DNA of 12,167 nucleotides from JBLHUT01 sp047629975 (GCA_047629975.1 JBLHUT010000083.1:1-12167), one strand, 5' to 3'. Positions 6,331 through 12,167 are shown, numbered from the stretch's first letter. The notes: generated by a model not told the origin, from the letters alone. Program-made: numbers and translations.

Positions 6331-6370
6331 TTACCAAAATTCAACAAGTGTGATTTAATTCACCAAATGT
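6331..6370 (+). promoter_or_regulatory. Putative promoter and direct-repeat operator of the XRE regulator
   Basis: TTACCA (6331-6336) and TTTAAT (6354-6359) are 17 bp apart and resemble -35/-10 elements. The ATG at 6367 falls where transcription would start. Overlaid on this are two near-identical 12-mers, TTCAACAAGTGT at 6340-6351 and TTCACCAAATGT at 6359-6370 (10 of 12 identical, 19-bp period), the second covering the start codon. A natural reading is autoregulation by the XRE protein. The promoter call rests on sequence likeness only. Confidence 0.45.
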
Positions 6371-7242
6371 TAGCAAAAATAGACAAACGTGTGCGTGCGC
6401 AACAGTTTCGGAGCAGGTTGATCCGCGCAATGGAGGAAACGGCGACAAGCCAAAGCGCCCTGGCGCGGCAAATCGGCGTCGACAGGTCCACCATTTCCCA
6501 GTTGCGCAATGCAAAAGATGCTCGCCTGCCAAATGCACAGGTCGTTGCAGAATGCGCCGCAGCCCTTGGTGTCAGCAGTGACTGGCTTTTGGGATTGTCT
6601 GAAATGCCTGAAAAGGCAGCCGATCTGCTTGCAGCCTCGGCCACCCTTAGCCACGCCGAGCGCGCGTTGATCGACGAACAGATCTTTTTGTGGCATAAGG
6701 AATCTGCCGGATACAAAATTCGACATGTCCCCGCGACGCTGCCCGATACGCTCAAAACGCAAGCGATGCTAGAATGGGAGTATACCCCTCATTTGGGCCA
6801 GTCTGCGGCACAAGCCATCCAGATGTCGCAAGACCGTCTGGCATGGATGCTCTATGGGCAATCCGACTACGAAATCGCAATACCGATCGATGAACTTTTC
6901 ACTTTTGCCTATGCCGAGGGCTACTACAGGTCTGTTCCAATTGATATCCGCCGCACGCAACTTGCACATATGGCCGCGCTGCATGACCGGTTCTACCCTG
7001 CCCTGCGGATCACCCTGTACGATTCCAGAGTGCTCTTTTCGTCCCCTTTGACAATCTTTGGCCCACGTCTTGCCGTACTCTATACCGGATCACATTATGT
7101 GGCCTTTCGGGACACCGAAAGGATACGCGCCTTTACAACTCATTTCGACGGTCTGGTACGTCAAGCCCATACACCGGATCGGGATTTTCCCCGTATTATC
7201 GAGGAGTTGCTCTCACAGATCGGCTCCCCCCCAGCACGGTAA
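6367..7242 (+). CDS. XRE-family helix-turn-helix transcriptional regulator
   Basis: 291 residues. The N-terminal DNA-binding domain covers about residues 10-75: FRSRLIRAMEETATSQSALARQIGVDRSTISQLRN forms the helix-turn-helix, and VVAECAAALGVSSDWLLGLS is the typical last XRE helix. The remaining 200 or so residues have no domain I recognise; they look globular, with alternating helices and strands (AWMLYGQSDYEIAIPIDELFTFAYAEGYY, LAVLYTGSHYVAFRDTERI), and may bind a ligand or mediate oligomerisation. ATG 6367 is chosen because the HTH begins right after it; upstream extension to 6127 would run through the divergent promoter and antisense to DUF2061. No Shine-Dalgarno precedes it. It is divergent from the DUF2061-desaturase-EamA operon and may control it. 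Confidence 0.85.
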   Translation: MLAKIDKRVRAQQFRSRLIRAMEETATSQSALARQIGVDRSTISQLRNAKDARLPNAQVVAECAAALGVSSDWLLGLSEMPEKAADLLAASATLSHAERALIDEQIFLWHKESAGYKIRHVPATLPDTLKTQAMLEWEYTPHLGQSAAQAIQMSQDRLAWMLYGQSDYEIAIPIDELFTFAYAEGYYRSVPIDIRRTQLAHMAALHDRFYPALRITLYDSRVLFSSPLTIFGPRLAVLYTGSHYVAFRDTERIRAFTTHFDGLVRQAHTPDRDFPRIIEELLSQIGSPPAR

Positions 7243-7257
7243 CCGAGGCGCGCTGCA

Positions 7258-7299
7258 GCGGCGCAGGCACAGACCGCAACGCGGTCCGGGCTGCGCCGC
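7258..7299. terminator. Large nested hairpin between convergent genes
   Basis: Outer arms GCGGCGCAG (7258-7266) and CTGCGCCGC (7291-7299) pair perfectly over 9 bp. Inside, GACCGC (7272-7277) and GCGGTC (7281-7286) pair over 6 bp around AAC, with a 5/4-nt internal loop. It sits 15 nt after the XRE stop and in front of the convergent reductase stop, so it probably terminates or protects one or both transcripts. Neither side has a U-run. Confidence 0.6.
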
Positions 7300-7310
7300 C
7301 ACGCCCAACA

Positions 7311-7330
7311 CCCCGCATTTTGCGGCGGGG
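7311..7330. terminator. Second GC hairpin near the reductase stop
   Basis: CCCCGC (7311-7316) and GCGGGG (7325-7330) can pair around an 8-nt loop; an alternative pairing CCGC-ATTTT-GCGG is also possible. It lies 17 nt downstream of the minus-strand reductase stop, so it may be part of its termination signal. Confidence 0.4.
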
Positions 7331-7346
7331 GCGGGAGCACGTACCA

Positions 7347-8390
7347 TCAATAGGGCATGGGATGAACCCGGTGCGCGGCATCGATCTCGTCGATCACCTC
7401 CCTGGACAACACAAGATCAGCCCCCTTCAGAATATGATCAAGCTGCTCCAGAGTGGTCGCCCCGAAAATAGCAGAGCCCATAAACGGCCGCGTCTGGCAC
7501 CACGCAAGCGTCATGTGCGTTAAATCCAGCCCGTGTTTCAAGGCGATCTGCGCATAGGCCTCGACTGCCGGGCCGACACGGTCTGTCCATCGCCCCCCCA
7601 ACGTTCCGTTCAGTTCCCTACGGCTTCCTTCAGGTAAGGCCCCGTCCCGGTATTTCCCCGTCAAAAGCCCCGCAGCAAGGGGTGAAAATGCGAGCAAACC
7701 GATGTTTTCATTAACCGAAAGCTCCGCAAGATCGGTATCGTAAAGACGGCACAGAACAGAATATTCATTCTGGATCGACACAACCTCGGGCGTGCCTGTC
7801 ATGCGTGCCAGCCGCAGCCACTCTGCGGTGCCCCATGCACTTTCGTTCGACAAACCAACATGGCGGATCTTCCCCGCGACCTGTAATTTCTTGAGCGTTT
7901 CCAGAACTTCGATCATGTTGTCTTGCGTGTTCTCGCGGGATTGCCCGGATGGGTCAAAGGTCCAGTTCTGGCGAAAATGATAACTGCCGCGATTGGGCCA
8001 GTGCAGCTGGTACAAATCGATCATGTCAGTCTGGAGCCGCCTCAACGACCCCTCGATTGCCTCGCAAAGCGTTTTGGCATCAATGTTCTGACCGGGGCGA
8101 ACGAAACTCTCGTTGCGGCCACTGATCTTGGTTGCGATGATGTATTGATCGCGCTTGCCGGTTGCTTTGATCCAGTTACCGATGATTTGTTCGGTCTTTC
8201 CGACTGTGTCCGCGTGAATCGGATTTACCGGATACATCTCGGCGGTATCAACAAAATTGATCCCCCCTTCCAGTGCGCGATCAAGTTGCGCATGCGCATC
8301 GGCTTCGGCCGTTTGGGTGCCCCACGTCATGGATCCAAGACAAAGGGGGGTAACGGACAGATCACTATGACCAAGAGCATGTGTTTGCAT
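7347..8390 (-). CDS. tas: Tas-like NADP(H)-dependent aldo/keto reductase
   Basis: 347 residues, a full-length aldo/keto reductase barrel. The catalytic tetrad is visible as Asp48 and Tyr53 (FVDTAEMY), Lys88 (IATKISG) and His130 (LYQLHW). LGSMTWG, the SEADAHAQLD-like stretch, GNWI, SLRRLQTDMIDLYQLHWP, GKIRHVGLSNE and the C-terminal FGATTLEQL follow E. coli Tas closely as I remember it, so the Tas subgroup is likely; the physiological substrate is unknown. ATG 8390 has AAAAGG about eight bases upstream; the same frame stays open to 9098, but that part runs antisense to the ImuA-like gene and is not protein-like. It shares a 115-nt divergent promoter region with the LexA-controlled gene and converges on the XRE gene. 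Confidence 0.9.
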   Translation of the reverse strand: MQTHALGHSDLSVTPLCLGSMTWGTQTAEADAHAQLDRALEGGINFVDTAEMYPVNPIHADTVGKTEQIIGNWIKATGKRDQYIIATKISGRNESFVRPGQNIDAKTLCEAIEGSLRRLQTDMIDLYQLHWPNRGSYHFRQNWTFDPSGQSRENTQDNMIEVLETLKKLQVAGKIRHVGLSNESAWGTAEWLRLARMTGTPEVVSIQNEYSVLCRLYDTDLAELSVNENIGLLAFSPLAAGLLTGKYRDGALPEGSRRELNGTLGGRWTDRVGPAVEAYAQIALKHGLDLTHMTLAWCQTRPFMGSAIFGATTLEQLDHILKGADLVLSREVIDEIDAAHRVHPMPY

Positions 8391-8470
8391 GAGATACCTT
8401 TTCTGCTTTTTCAGATACAAGTTATCGGGGGGCAGCTCGAAAACGGCAAGCGCAAAACACATAACAGGAA

Positions 8471-8499
8471 TTGAGAACAAATAACGAACACTGTAGAGT
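8471..8499 (+). promoter_or_regulatory. Predicted promoter of the ImuA-like gene
   Basis: TTGAGA (8471-8476) and TAGAGT (8494-8499) are separated by 17 bp and match the -35 and -10 consensus at 5/6 and 4/6 positions. Transcription would then start near 8506, the A of the start codon, implying a leaderless or nearly leaderless mRNA. The LexA box fills the spacer. Confidence 0.5.
8475..8489. promoter_or_regulatory. LexA (SOS) box, GTTC-N7-GTTC type
   Basis: GAAC-AAATAAC-GAAC at 8475-8489 reads GTTC-N7-GTTC on the minus strand, the direct-repeat LexA site known for Rhodobacter and other alphaproteobacteria. It ends 16 nt before the ImuA-like start and sits between the predicted -35 and -10, where bound LexA would block RNA polymerase. 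The divergent reductase start is about 85 nt away on the other side. Confidence 0.8.
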
Positions 8500-8503
8500 G
8501 TTC
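8486..8503. repeat. Perfect palindrome overlapping the LexA box
   Basis: GAACACT-GTAG-AGTGTTC is a perfect 7-bp-arm inverted repeat that shares its left GAAC with the LexA direct repeat and ends two bases before the start codon. It covers the predicted -10. It may extend the LexA site (a third GTTC in the opposite orientation) or bind another regulator. Confidence 0.6.
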
Positions 8504-8505
8504 TC

Positions 8506-9132
8506 ATGCACGATTCTGTTCTTTTATCTCGCCACACACACCTGCAACGCCCCGTTTTACAGGTTGCCGGGCCGATGGCTCTGGATCTTGGTCGGGTGCA
8601 TGAGCTGTGCGGTAATGCACGACGCACATTGGCCCTGCAAGTGGCGGCCTGTTGTACTGGTCCGGTCATCTGGATTGCGCCGGGATGGGCCGGCGAGCGA
8701 TTGAACGGAGAGGGCATGTGCCGGTGGGTCGACCCCGGGCGGCTGATTTTCGTGTCACCGATGCGCGCCGAGGATCTTTTGTGGAGCATGGAGGAAAGCC
8801 TGCGCAGTGGGGCAGTCGCGTTGGTCGTCAGTGAATTGCCCGAACCACCCGGCCTGACGCCTGTGCGACGCCTGCATCTTGCGGCCGAAACCGGAGGCGA
8901 ACAGGGTCGCGGCGCACCGCTGGGCCTTTTGCTCACCCCGTCTCCGGGCGGGGCTCCGGGGATAGAAAGCCGCTGGAGCCTGTCGCTGGCCCATCGCGCC
9001 AACGAAAACCGATGGCAACTGGAACGTTTGCGCGCCCGCGCAGCCCCGCCCGGTCGCTGGATTCTGACCGACCCCGAGGACCCCGCCGCCACACCCAAAA
9101 ACCGGCTTCGCGTCGAAACCGCACAAAGCTGA
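8506..9132 (+). CDS. ImuA-like SOS-mutagenesis protein
   Basis: 208 residues. The conserved run is that of ImuA-like (RecA-related, catalytically degenerate) proteins: RVHELCGNARRTLALQVA, VIWIAPGW, DPGRLIFVSPMRAEDLLWSMEESLRSGAVALVVSELPEPPGLTPVRRLHLAAE, GLLLTPSPGGAPGIESRWSLS and NRWQLERLRARAAPPGRWIL. No Walker A motif is present. In other bacteria ImuA works with ImuB and the polymerase DnaE2 in damage-induced mutagenesis. The LexA box directly upstream supports SOS control. Neither imuB nor dnaE2 follows; the next gene is an unrelated MFS transporter. ATG 8506 has no Shine-Dalgarno and is where transcription is predicted to start; Met24 at 8575 is an alternative. Family membership is fairly sure, function by analogy. 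Confidence 0.75.
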   Translation: MHDSVLLSRHTHLQRPVLQVAGPMALDLGRVHELCGNARRTLALQVAACCTGPVIWIAPGWAGERLNGEGMCRWVDPGRLIFVSPMRAEDLLWSMEESLRSGAVALVVSELPEPPGLTPVRRLHLAAETGGEQGRGAPLGLLLTPSPGGAPGIESRWSLSLAHRANENRWQLERLRARAAPPGRWILTDPEDPAATPKNRLRVETAQS

Positions 9133-9285
9133 CAAACCCGCGCGACCGGCGTTCACAACACACCCCGGCAAAAAGACGGAAAAACCAACCCATGTTGCGC
9201 TATCGTCAACCGGATGTCGTGAACAGGACAGATGTTCTGAAATCATCCGCTCATGTCTTTATGTGCTTTGTTCAAGGCTGCACTC
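9133..9285. other. Gap upstream of the MFS gene
   Basis: 153 nt with no supported gene. It holds an imperfect operator-like GAAC-N9-GTTC at 9221-9237, which does not match LexA spacing. No clear promoter or terminator was recognised. Confidence 0.3.
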
Positions 9286-10605
9286 ATGCGCGTTCTGATC
9301 TCTTTTGCCGCTCTGTTTCTCTCGGTTATTCTGTTGCAACTGTCCTCGGGAGGGGTGGGCCCACTTGATGCGCTGTCAGGGATCGCGCTGGGGTTTAGCA
9401 ACGAACATATCGGCCTGCTGGGATCGGCGCATTTTTTCGGGTTCTTTTTAGGATGCTGGATGGCACCGCGCCTGATGGGATCGGTCGGCCATAGCAGAGC
9501 TTTTGCAGCCTTTACGGCGCTTGGCGGCATCGGATTGCTGGCGCATATGTTGGTCATTGATCCGATTGCCTGGGCGGTAATGCGCATTGCAACCGGATTG
9601 TGCATTGCCGGATGCTACACGATCATCGAATCGTGGCTTCAGTCAAAAGTGGATAACACAAACCGCGCCCGCACCATGGGCGTTTACCGCGGGGTCGATC
9701 TGGGGGCGTCGCTTGTTGCGCAATTGATGATCGGCGTTCTTGAGCCGGCCTCCTATGTCTCTTATAACCTGTTGGCCTTGTTGTGCTGTGCGTGCCTGTT
9801 GCCATTGACACTCAGCACGGCAACACAACCCGAAATACCCGATGCACCACGCCTGCGGCCAATGCTGGCCCTAAAACGTTCTCCCCTCGGAGCCGCAGCG
9901 GTGGTTGTGGCCGGATTGACCTCAGGCGCGTTTCGCATGGTCGGCCCGCTTTACGGTCAACAGGTCGGGTTAAGCGCAGATCAGATCGGTCTTTTCCTTG
10001 CCGCATTCGTGGCCGGAGGTGCCTTGGCACAATATCCGGCCGGATGGCTTGCCGACAAATACGACCGACGCTGGGTTTTGATCGGATTTTCCATAGCCTC
10101 GATGGCCGCATGCGCCGTCACCGTCATGGGCGCAGGCATGGGAGGAGGCGTTGTTCTGGGAGTAGCGGTGTTTTTCGGTTTCACAACCTTCCCGATTTAC
10201 TCCGTGGCGGCCGCCCACGCCCACGATTTTGCCGAAAACCACGAACGGGTGGAACTTTCAGCAGCCCTAATGTTCTGCTTTGCGCTTGGTGCAATCGCAT
10301 CGCCGCTCATGGCCTCGACCCTGATCGACACCTATGGACCCACATCTCTTTTCCTCATGATCTCGATCGGGCACGCGCTACTGGTGATATTCGGATTGGC
10401 CCGGATGGCGGCGCGACCAACGCGCGACAAACGCACCGTCTATATCTATGCCCCCCGCACCTCGTTTCTGATCGGGCGGCTTTTGCGCCGCAAACGCGAG
10501 GGGGACCAAGACAGCAGTACGAAGCCGGCATCTCGGACATCGTCTGAAATTCCAAAAGACGATGCAAAGTCTAAAGCAGAAAATCCCCCGAAGTCAGCGC
10601 ACTAA
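9286..10605 (+). CDS. Major facilitator superfamily transporter (YcaD-like)
   Basis: 439 residues with about twelve membrane segments. The central loop motif GWLADKYDRRWVLIG (the MFS D-R-x-x-R type signature in the second half), the ESWLQSKVDNTNRARTMGVYRG stretch after helix 4 and the general plan fit the YcaD-like group of MFS proteins. The substrate is unknown. ATG 9286 (MRVLISFAALFLSVILL) is chosen because AAGG precedes it at good spacing and the first membrane helix follows directly; ATG 9253 in the same frame has no ribosome site. After the last helix there is an unusual, charged, probably disordered tail of about 60 residues rich in Lys, Ser, Asp and Pro. Its final 35 bases overlap the 3' end of the convergent RTX gene. 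Confidence 0.88.
   Translation: MRVLISFAALFLSVILLQLSSGGVGPLDALSGIALGFSNEHIGLLGSAHFFGFFLGCWMAPRLMGSVGHSRAFAAFTALGGIGLLAHMLVIDPIAWAVMRIATGLCIAGCYTIIESWLQSKVDNTNRARTMGVYRGVDLGASLVAQLMIGVLEPASYVSYNLLALLCCACLLPLTLSTATQPEIPDAPRLRPMLALKRSPLGAAAVVVAGLTSGAFRMVGPLYGQQVGLSADQIGLFLAAFVAGGALAQYPAGWLADKYDRRWVLIGFSIASMAACAVTVMGAGMGGGVVLGVAVFFGFTTFPIYSVAAAHAHDFAENHERVELSAALMFCFALGAIASPLMASTLIDTYGPTSLFLMISIGHALLVIFGLARMAARPTRDKRTVYIYAPRTSFLIGRLLRRKREGDQDSSTKPASRTSSEIPKDDAKSKAENPPKSAH
10571..10605. other. Tail-to-tail overlap of MFS and RTX genes
   Basis: The MFS stop (TAA, 10603-10605) lies beyond the RTX stop (10571-10573 on the minus strand), so the last 35 bp code on both strands. There is no room for a terminator between the genes; each transcript must run antisense into the other. 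Confidence 0.9.
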
Positions 10606-11881
10606 GCGCCACTCCTTCAAACAGAATTGATCCGTTTCCACCAAGAATATCAACATCCACAAACGCGCCGTTCGCCCGATCGGTCAACGCACCGCTATTC
10701 GTCAGATCGCCAAATGTTGCAACACCAAAAATGGACAGATCGACCTGATCGACCCCCGCCTCGAAATCGGTGATGACATCGTCGTGGACGTTTCGGCCAA
10801 AGACAAAGGTATCCGCGCCGGTGCCACCTGTCAGGGTATCATCGCCGCGCCCACCATTCAGAATATCGTTATCATCCCCGCCCGAAAGACTGTCGTCGCC
10901 GCGCCCGCCTTTGAGGGTATCATCCTGCTGGCCACCGCGCAGAACGTCATCTCCCCAGCCGCCAAGCAACAGATCACGCCCCTTGTCCCCCTGTAAAAGA
11001 TCATTTCCGTGGCCGCCCTCAAGACGGTCATTTCCAACGCCACCGTAAGCCTCGTCGTTGCCGTCGCCCATGATCAGCCGGTCAGTGTTGTTACCACCAT
11101 AAAAGACGTTGTCCTCGGCATTGCCGACCATGCGGTCATTGCCGAACCCGCCAGTCAGGATACCATCGACCTGCCCGCCGGTCATCAACCGGTAAAAATC
11201 GTTCCCGGCGCCAAGATCGACATCTCCGACGATCAACCCACCGTTCAGCACAACATCTTCACCGCCACCAAGCAAAATATTGCCCGAAATCGTGCCGTAA
11301 TTGCTCAGATTCACAGCAGCAAGATCCGGCACCCCGACATCGTTCGCCAGATAGATCGCGTATTCCTGTCCCCGGATCATGCCGTAATTTTCGATGTCGA
11401 ACTGTCCCAACCCGCTCACTTGCGTGTTGTGCAGCCCGACCCCGACACCACTGTAAAGGCCCGTCGCCCCGATCGCATCACCGCCGCCCAAGCCGCTGAT
11501 ATTTCCGGTATTCACGACCTGCGCCCCCGAAAGCACCGTTATACCCAAACCGCCCGTGATCGCCCCGTGATTTTCAAGAACCGAGTCAAAACCGCCAAGA
11601 TTGAGGGCAGCCTTGTCCCCCGAGGTATTAGTGACCAGCGACCCCTGTTCGCCCACAGTCACCCGTGCATCATCCCCCACAAGCGATGCAGCCGGCAACG
11701 ACAAAGAAATGAGCGACCCTTCACTGACAAGCGACTGATTGATGCCCGAGCCGACGACAACGGTAGCATTGGCAATCACGATCGACACCCCGGACGCCAC
11801 GTATGTGAACGAATCTGCCTCGGTCATAGTGGCGCGCGTGCCGTTGCCCGAGGTGCTCGACGTGAGAGAGTGCGTTGACAT
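10571..11881 (-). CDS. RTX calcium-binding secreted protein with N-terminal beta-helix-like half
   Basis: 436 residues, no signal peptide, as expected for type I secretion. Residues 1-230 are Gly/Asn/Val-rich with a recurring hydrophobic-x-N-x-G-x-I-x-G pattern (around Asn104, Asn124, Asn165, Asn194), which suggests stacked beta-helix turns. Residues 244-362 hold about a dozen GGxGxDxLx nonapeptides that form calcium-bound RTX beta-rolls after export. Then follows DDVITDFEAGVDQVDLS, typical of serralysin-type C-termini, and an aliphatic end SALTSGDFLL that may serve in the secretion signal. No catalytic motif was seen, so it may be a surface, biofilm or adhesion protein rather than a toxin or protease. 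ATG 11881 has GAGGAGAT before it. No type I exporter gene is in the window. A CtrA box lies upstream. Confidence 0.88.
   Translation of the reverse strand: MSTHSLTSSTSGNGTRATMTEADSFTYVASGVSIVIANATVVVGSGINQSLVSEGSLISLSLPAASLVGDDARVTVGEQGSLVTNTSGDKAALNLGGFDSVLENHGAITGGLGITVLSGAQVVNTGNISGLGGGDAIGATGLYSGVGVGLHNTQVSGLGQFDIENYGMIRGQEYAIYLANDVGVPDLAAVNLSNYGTISGNILLGGGEDVVLNGGLIVGDVDLGAGNDFYRLMTGGQVDGILTGGFGNDRMVGNAEDNVFYGGNNTDRLIMGDGNDEAYGGVGNDRLEGGHGNDLLQGDKGRDLLLGGWGDDVLRGGQQDDTLKGGRGDDSLSGGDDNDILNGGRGDDTLTGGTGADTFVFGRNVHDDVITDFEAGVDQVDLSIFGVATFGDLTNSGALTDRANGAFVDVDILGGNGSILFEGVALSALTSGDFLL
10796..11152 (-). repeat. Degenerate 27-bp repeats encoding RTX nonapeptides
   Basis: Codons 244-362 of the RTX gene consist of imperfect GGxGxDxLx units, seen at DNA level as diverged 27-bp repeats. 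The units have drifted in both sequence and a few key residues (for example NAEDN, KGRDL, QQDDT). The 27-bp period explains the long open frames on the opposite strand. Confidence 0.85.
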
Positions 11882-11900
11882 ATAAAATCTCCTCGGGCGT

Positions 11901-11913
11901 TTTGTGCCACAAA
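11901..11913. repeat. Palindrome TTTGTG-C-CACAAA in the RTX leader
   Basis: A perfect 6-bp-arm palindrome with a single central base, 20 nt upstream of the RTX start codon. It may be an operator or a small RNA hairpin near the ribosome site; no known regulator consensus is matched with confidence. Confidence 0.4.
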
Positions 11914-11963
11914 TTCCAGAACCGGATCGAGCCAGCTCCCCTTTGATCTAAGTGATCTAATTA

Positions 11964-11979
11964 GTTAACGAACAGTTAA
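11964..11979 (-). promoter_or_regulatory. CtrA-type binding site upstream of the RTX gene
   Basis: On the coding strand the site reads TTAA-CTGTTCG-TTAAC, an exact match to the alphaproteobacterial CtrA consensus TTAA-N7-TTAAC. Its core TTAAC-GAACA-GTTAA is also a perfect palindrome. It lies about 83-98 nt upstream of the start codon, near where CtrA-activated promoters place it relative to -35. Confidence 0.7.
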
Positions 11980-12023
11980 TTACACGGCATTGAATTGCCA
12001 CATTTTAGTGCGAACAAGGTTAA

Positions 12024-12071
12024 TTTTTCTTTCCTCCAATCGCGCAAACACCTCCGGGCAAGAAAGAAAAA
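12024..12071. repeat. Inverted repeat TTTTTCTTTC / GAAAGAAAAA
   Basis: Two perfect 10-bp arms (12024-12033 and 12062-12071) surround a 28-nt GC-richer centre. On the minus strand the first-read arm gives a TTTTTTCTTTC tract just downstream of the possible gene end at 12117, so it may take part in termination. It may also be a promoter-distal structural element of the RTX gene. Confidence 0.45.
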
Positions 12072-12116
12072 AGTACAAGCCCCAACCCGCTCTGCCGTCG
12101 GCCTGCACGCGTTCGC

Positions 12117-12167
12117 CTAATCTTTGATCCGGTTCCGATCGGCGCTGGCACCTTTCAGGGCAAGTCG
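12117..12167 (-). CDS. Possible C-terminal end of an unknown gene (partial)
   Basis: At the right edge the minus strand has an open frame ending in RLALKGASADRNRIKD followed by TAG at 12117-12119. Base composition turns GC-rich here compared with the AT-rich stretch before it, and the residues look protein-like, so this may be the end of a gene entering from the right. Sixteen residues are too few to identify a family or to be sure it is coding. Confidence 0.3.
   Translation of the reverse strand, partial: RLALKGASADRNRIKD

Larger units (their letters stand above)
11882..12116. promoter_or_regulatory. AT-rich promoter region of the RTX gene
   Basis: 235 nt with no supported gene, clearly more AT-rich than its surroundings between 11945 and 12030. 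From the gene outwards it holds the palindrome TTTGTG-C-CACAAA (11901-11913), two GATCTAA copies 9 bp apart (11945-11951, 11954-11960), the CtrA box (11964-11979) and a 10-bp inverted repeat TTTTTCTTTC/GAAAGAAAAA (12024-12033, 12062-12071). The GATCTAA copies read TTAGATC on the coding strand and could supply a -10 element. Confidence 0.6.

Noticed and set aside
6127..6366. Upstream extension of the XRE regulator
   Set aside because: It is antisense to DUF2061 and crosses the divergent promoter; the HTH domain starts right after ATG 6367.
8391..9098. Upstream extension of the aldo/keto reductase frame to 583 residues
   Set aside because: It is antisense to the ImuA-like gene, rich in Arg/Ser/Pro shadow sequence, and the Tas-like protein begins naturally at 8390 with a ribosome site.
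9221..9237. GAAC-N9-GTTC as a second LexA site upstream of the MFS gene
   Set aside because: Spacing and orientation do not match the GTTC-N7-GTTC direct repeat; it is probably chance.
10796..11152. Regular repeats resembling a CRISPR array
   Set aside because: The repeats are diverged, contiguous and encode RTX nonapeptides; there are no unique spacers or cas genes.
11009..11878. Long plus-strand open frame opposite the RTX gene
   Set aside because: It is a by-product of the 27-bp RTX repeats and biased codons; no domain is visible and the minus-strand RTX reading is clear.

Overview
The window looks like chromosomal DNA of an alphaproteobacterium, most likely of the Roseobacter/Rhodobacteraceae group. 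The sequence is visibly GC-rich with dense coding. It carries a LexA-type direct repeat GTTC-N7-GTTC, the form known from Rhodobacterales, and a full CtrA-type box TTAA-N7-TTAAC. The gene families (PleD-like GGDEF protein, DUF983, ImuA-like protein, RTX protein without a signal peptide) fit the same group. The assignment is inferred from sequence features and recalled families, not from a search.

Layout. (1) 1-491, plus: C-terminal part of a PleD-like diguanylate cyclase. (2) 541-2680, minus: a probable four-gene envelope-signalling operon, read in the order secreted EF-hand protein, ECF sigma factor, short membrane anti-sigma-like protein, and membrane-anchored CpxP/CnrX-like periplasmic protein. 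A perfect 10-bp-stem hairpin lies between the first two genes. (3) 2904-4071, plus: DUF983 zinc-ribbon membrane protein and a NUDIX hydrolase with an insertion inside its Nudix box. (4) 4199-6254, minus: an apparent operon of a DUF2061 membrane protein, a fatty-acid desaturase that starts on GTG inside the end of the previous gene, and an EamA/DMT transporter. (5) 6367-7242, plus: an XRE-type regulator divergent from that operon. It lacks a Shine-Dalgarno sequence, and a direct repeat covers its promoter and start codon. (6) 7347-8390, minus: a Tas-like aldo/keto reductase, convergent with the regulator across a large nested hairpin. (7) 8506-9132, plus: an ImuA-like SOS protein with a LexA box inside its predicted promoter, but with no imuB or dnaE2 following. 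(8) 9286-10605, plus: an MFS (YcaD-like) transporter whose 3' end overlaps the next gene tail to tail. (9) 10571-11881, minus: a secreted RTX calcium-binding protein with an N-terminal beta-helix-like half, preceded by a CtrA box in an AT-rich promoter region. (10) The right edge may hold the last codons of another minus-strand gene.

The two most informative regions are the EF-hand/ECF/anti-sigma/periplasmic-sensor operon, which resembles CnrYXH-type trans-envelope signalling with a putative calcium-binding protein as first gene, and the two surface or stress genes whose promoters carry recognisable global-regulator sites: LexA for the ImuA-like gene and CtrA for the RTX gene. No tRNA, rRNA, insertion sequence, prophage gene or CRISPR array was seen.
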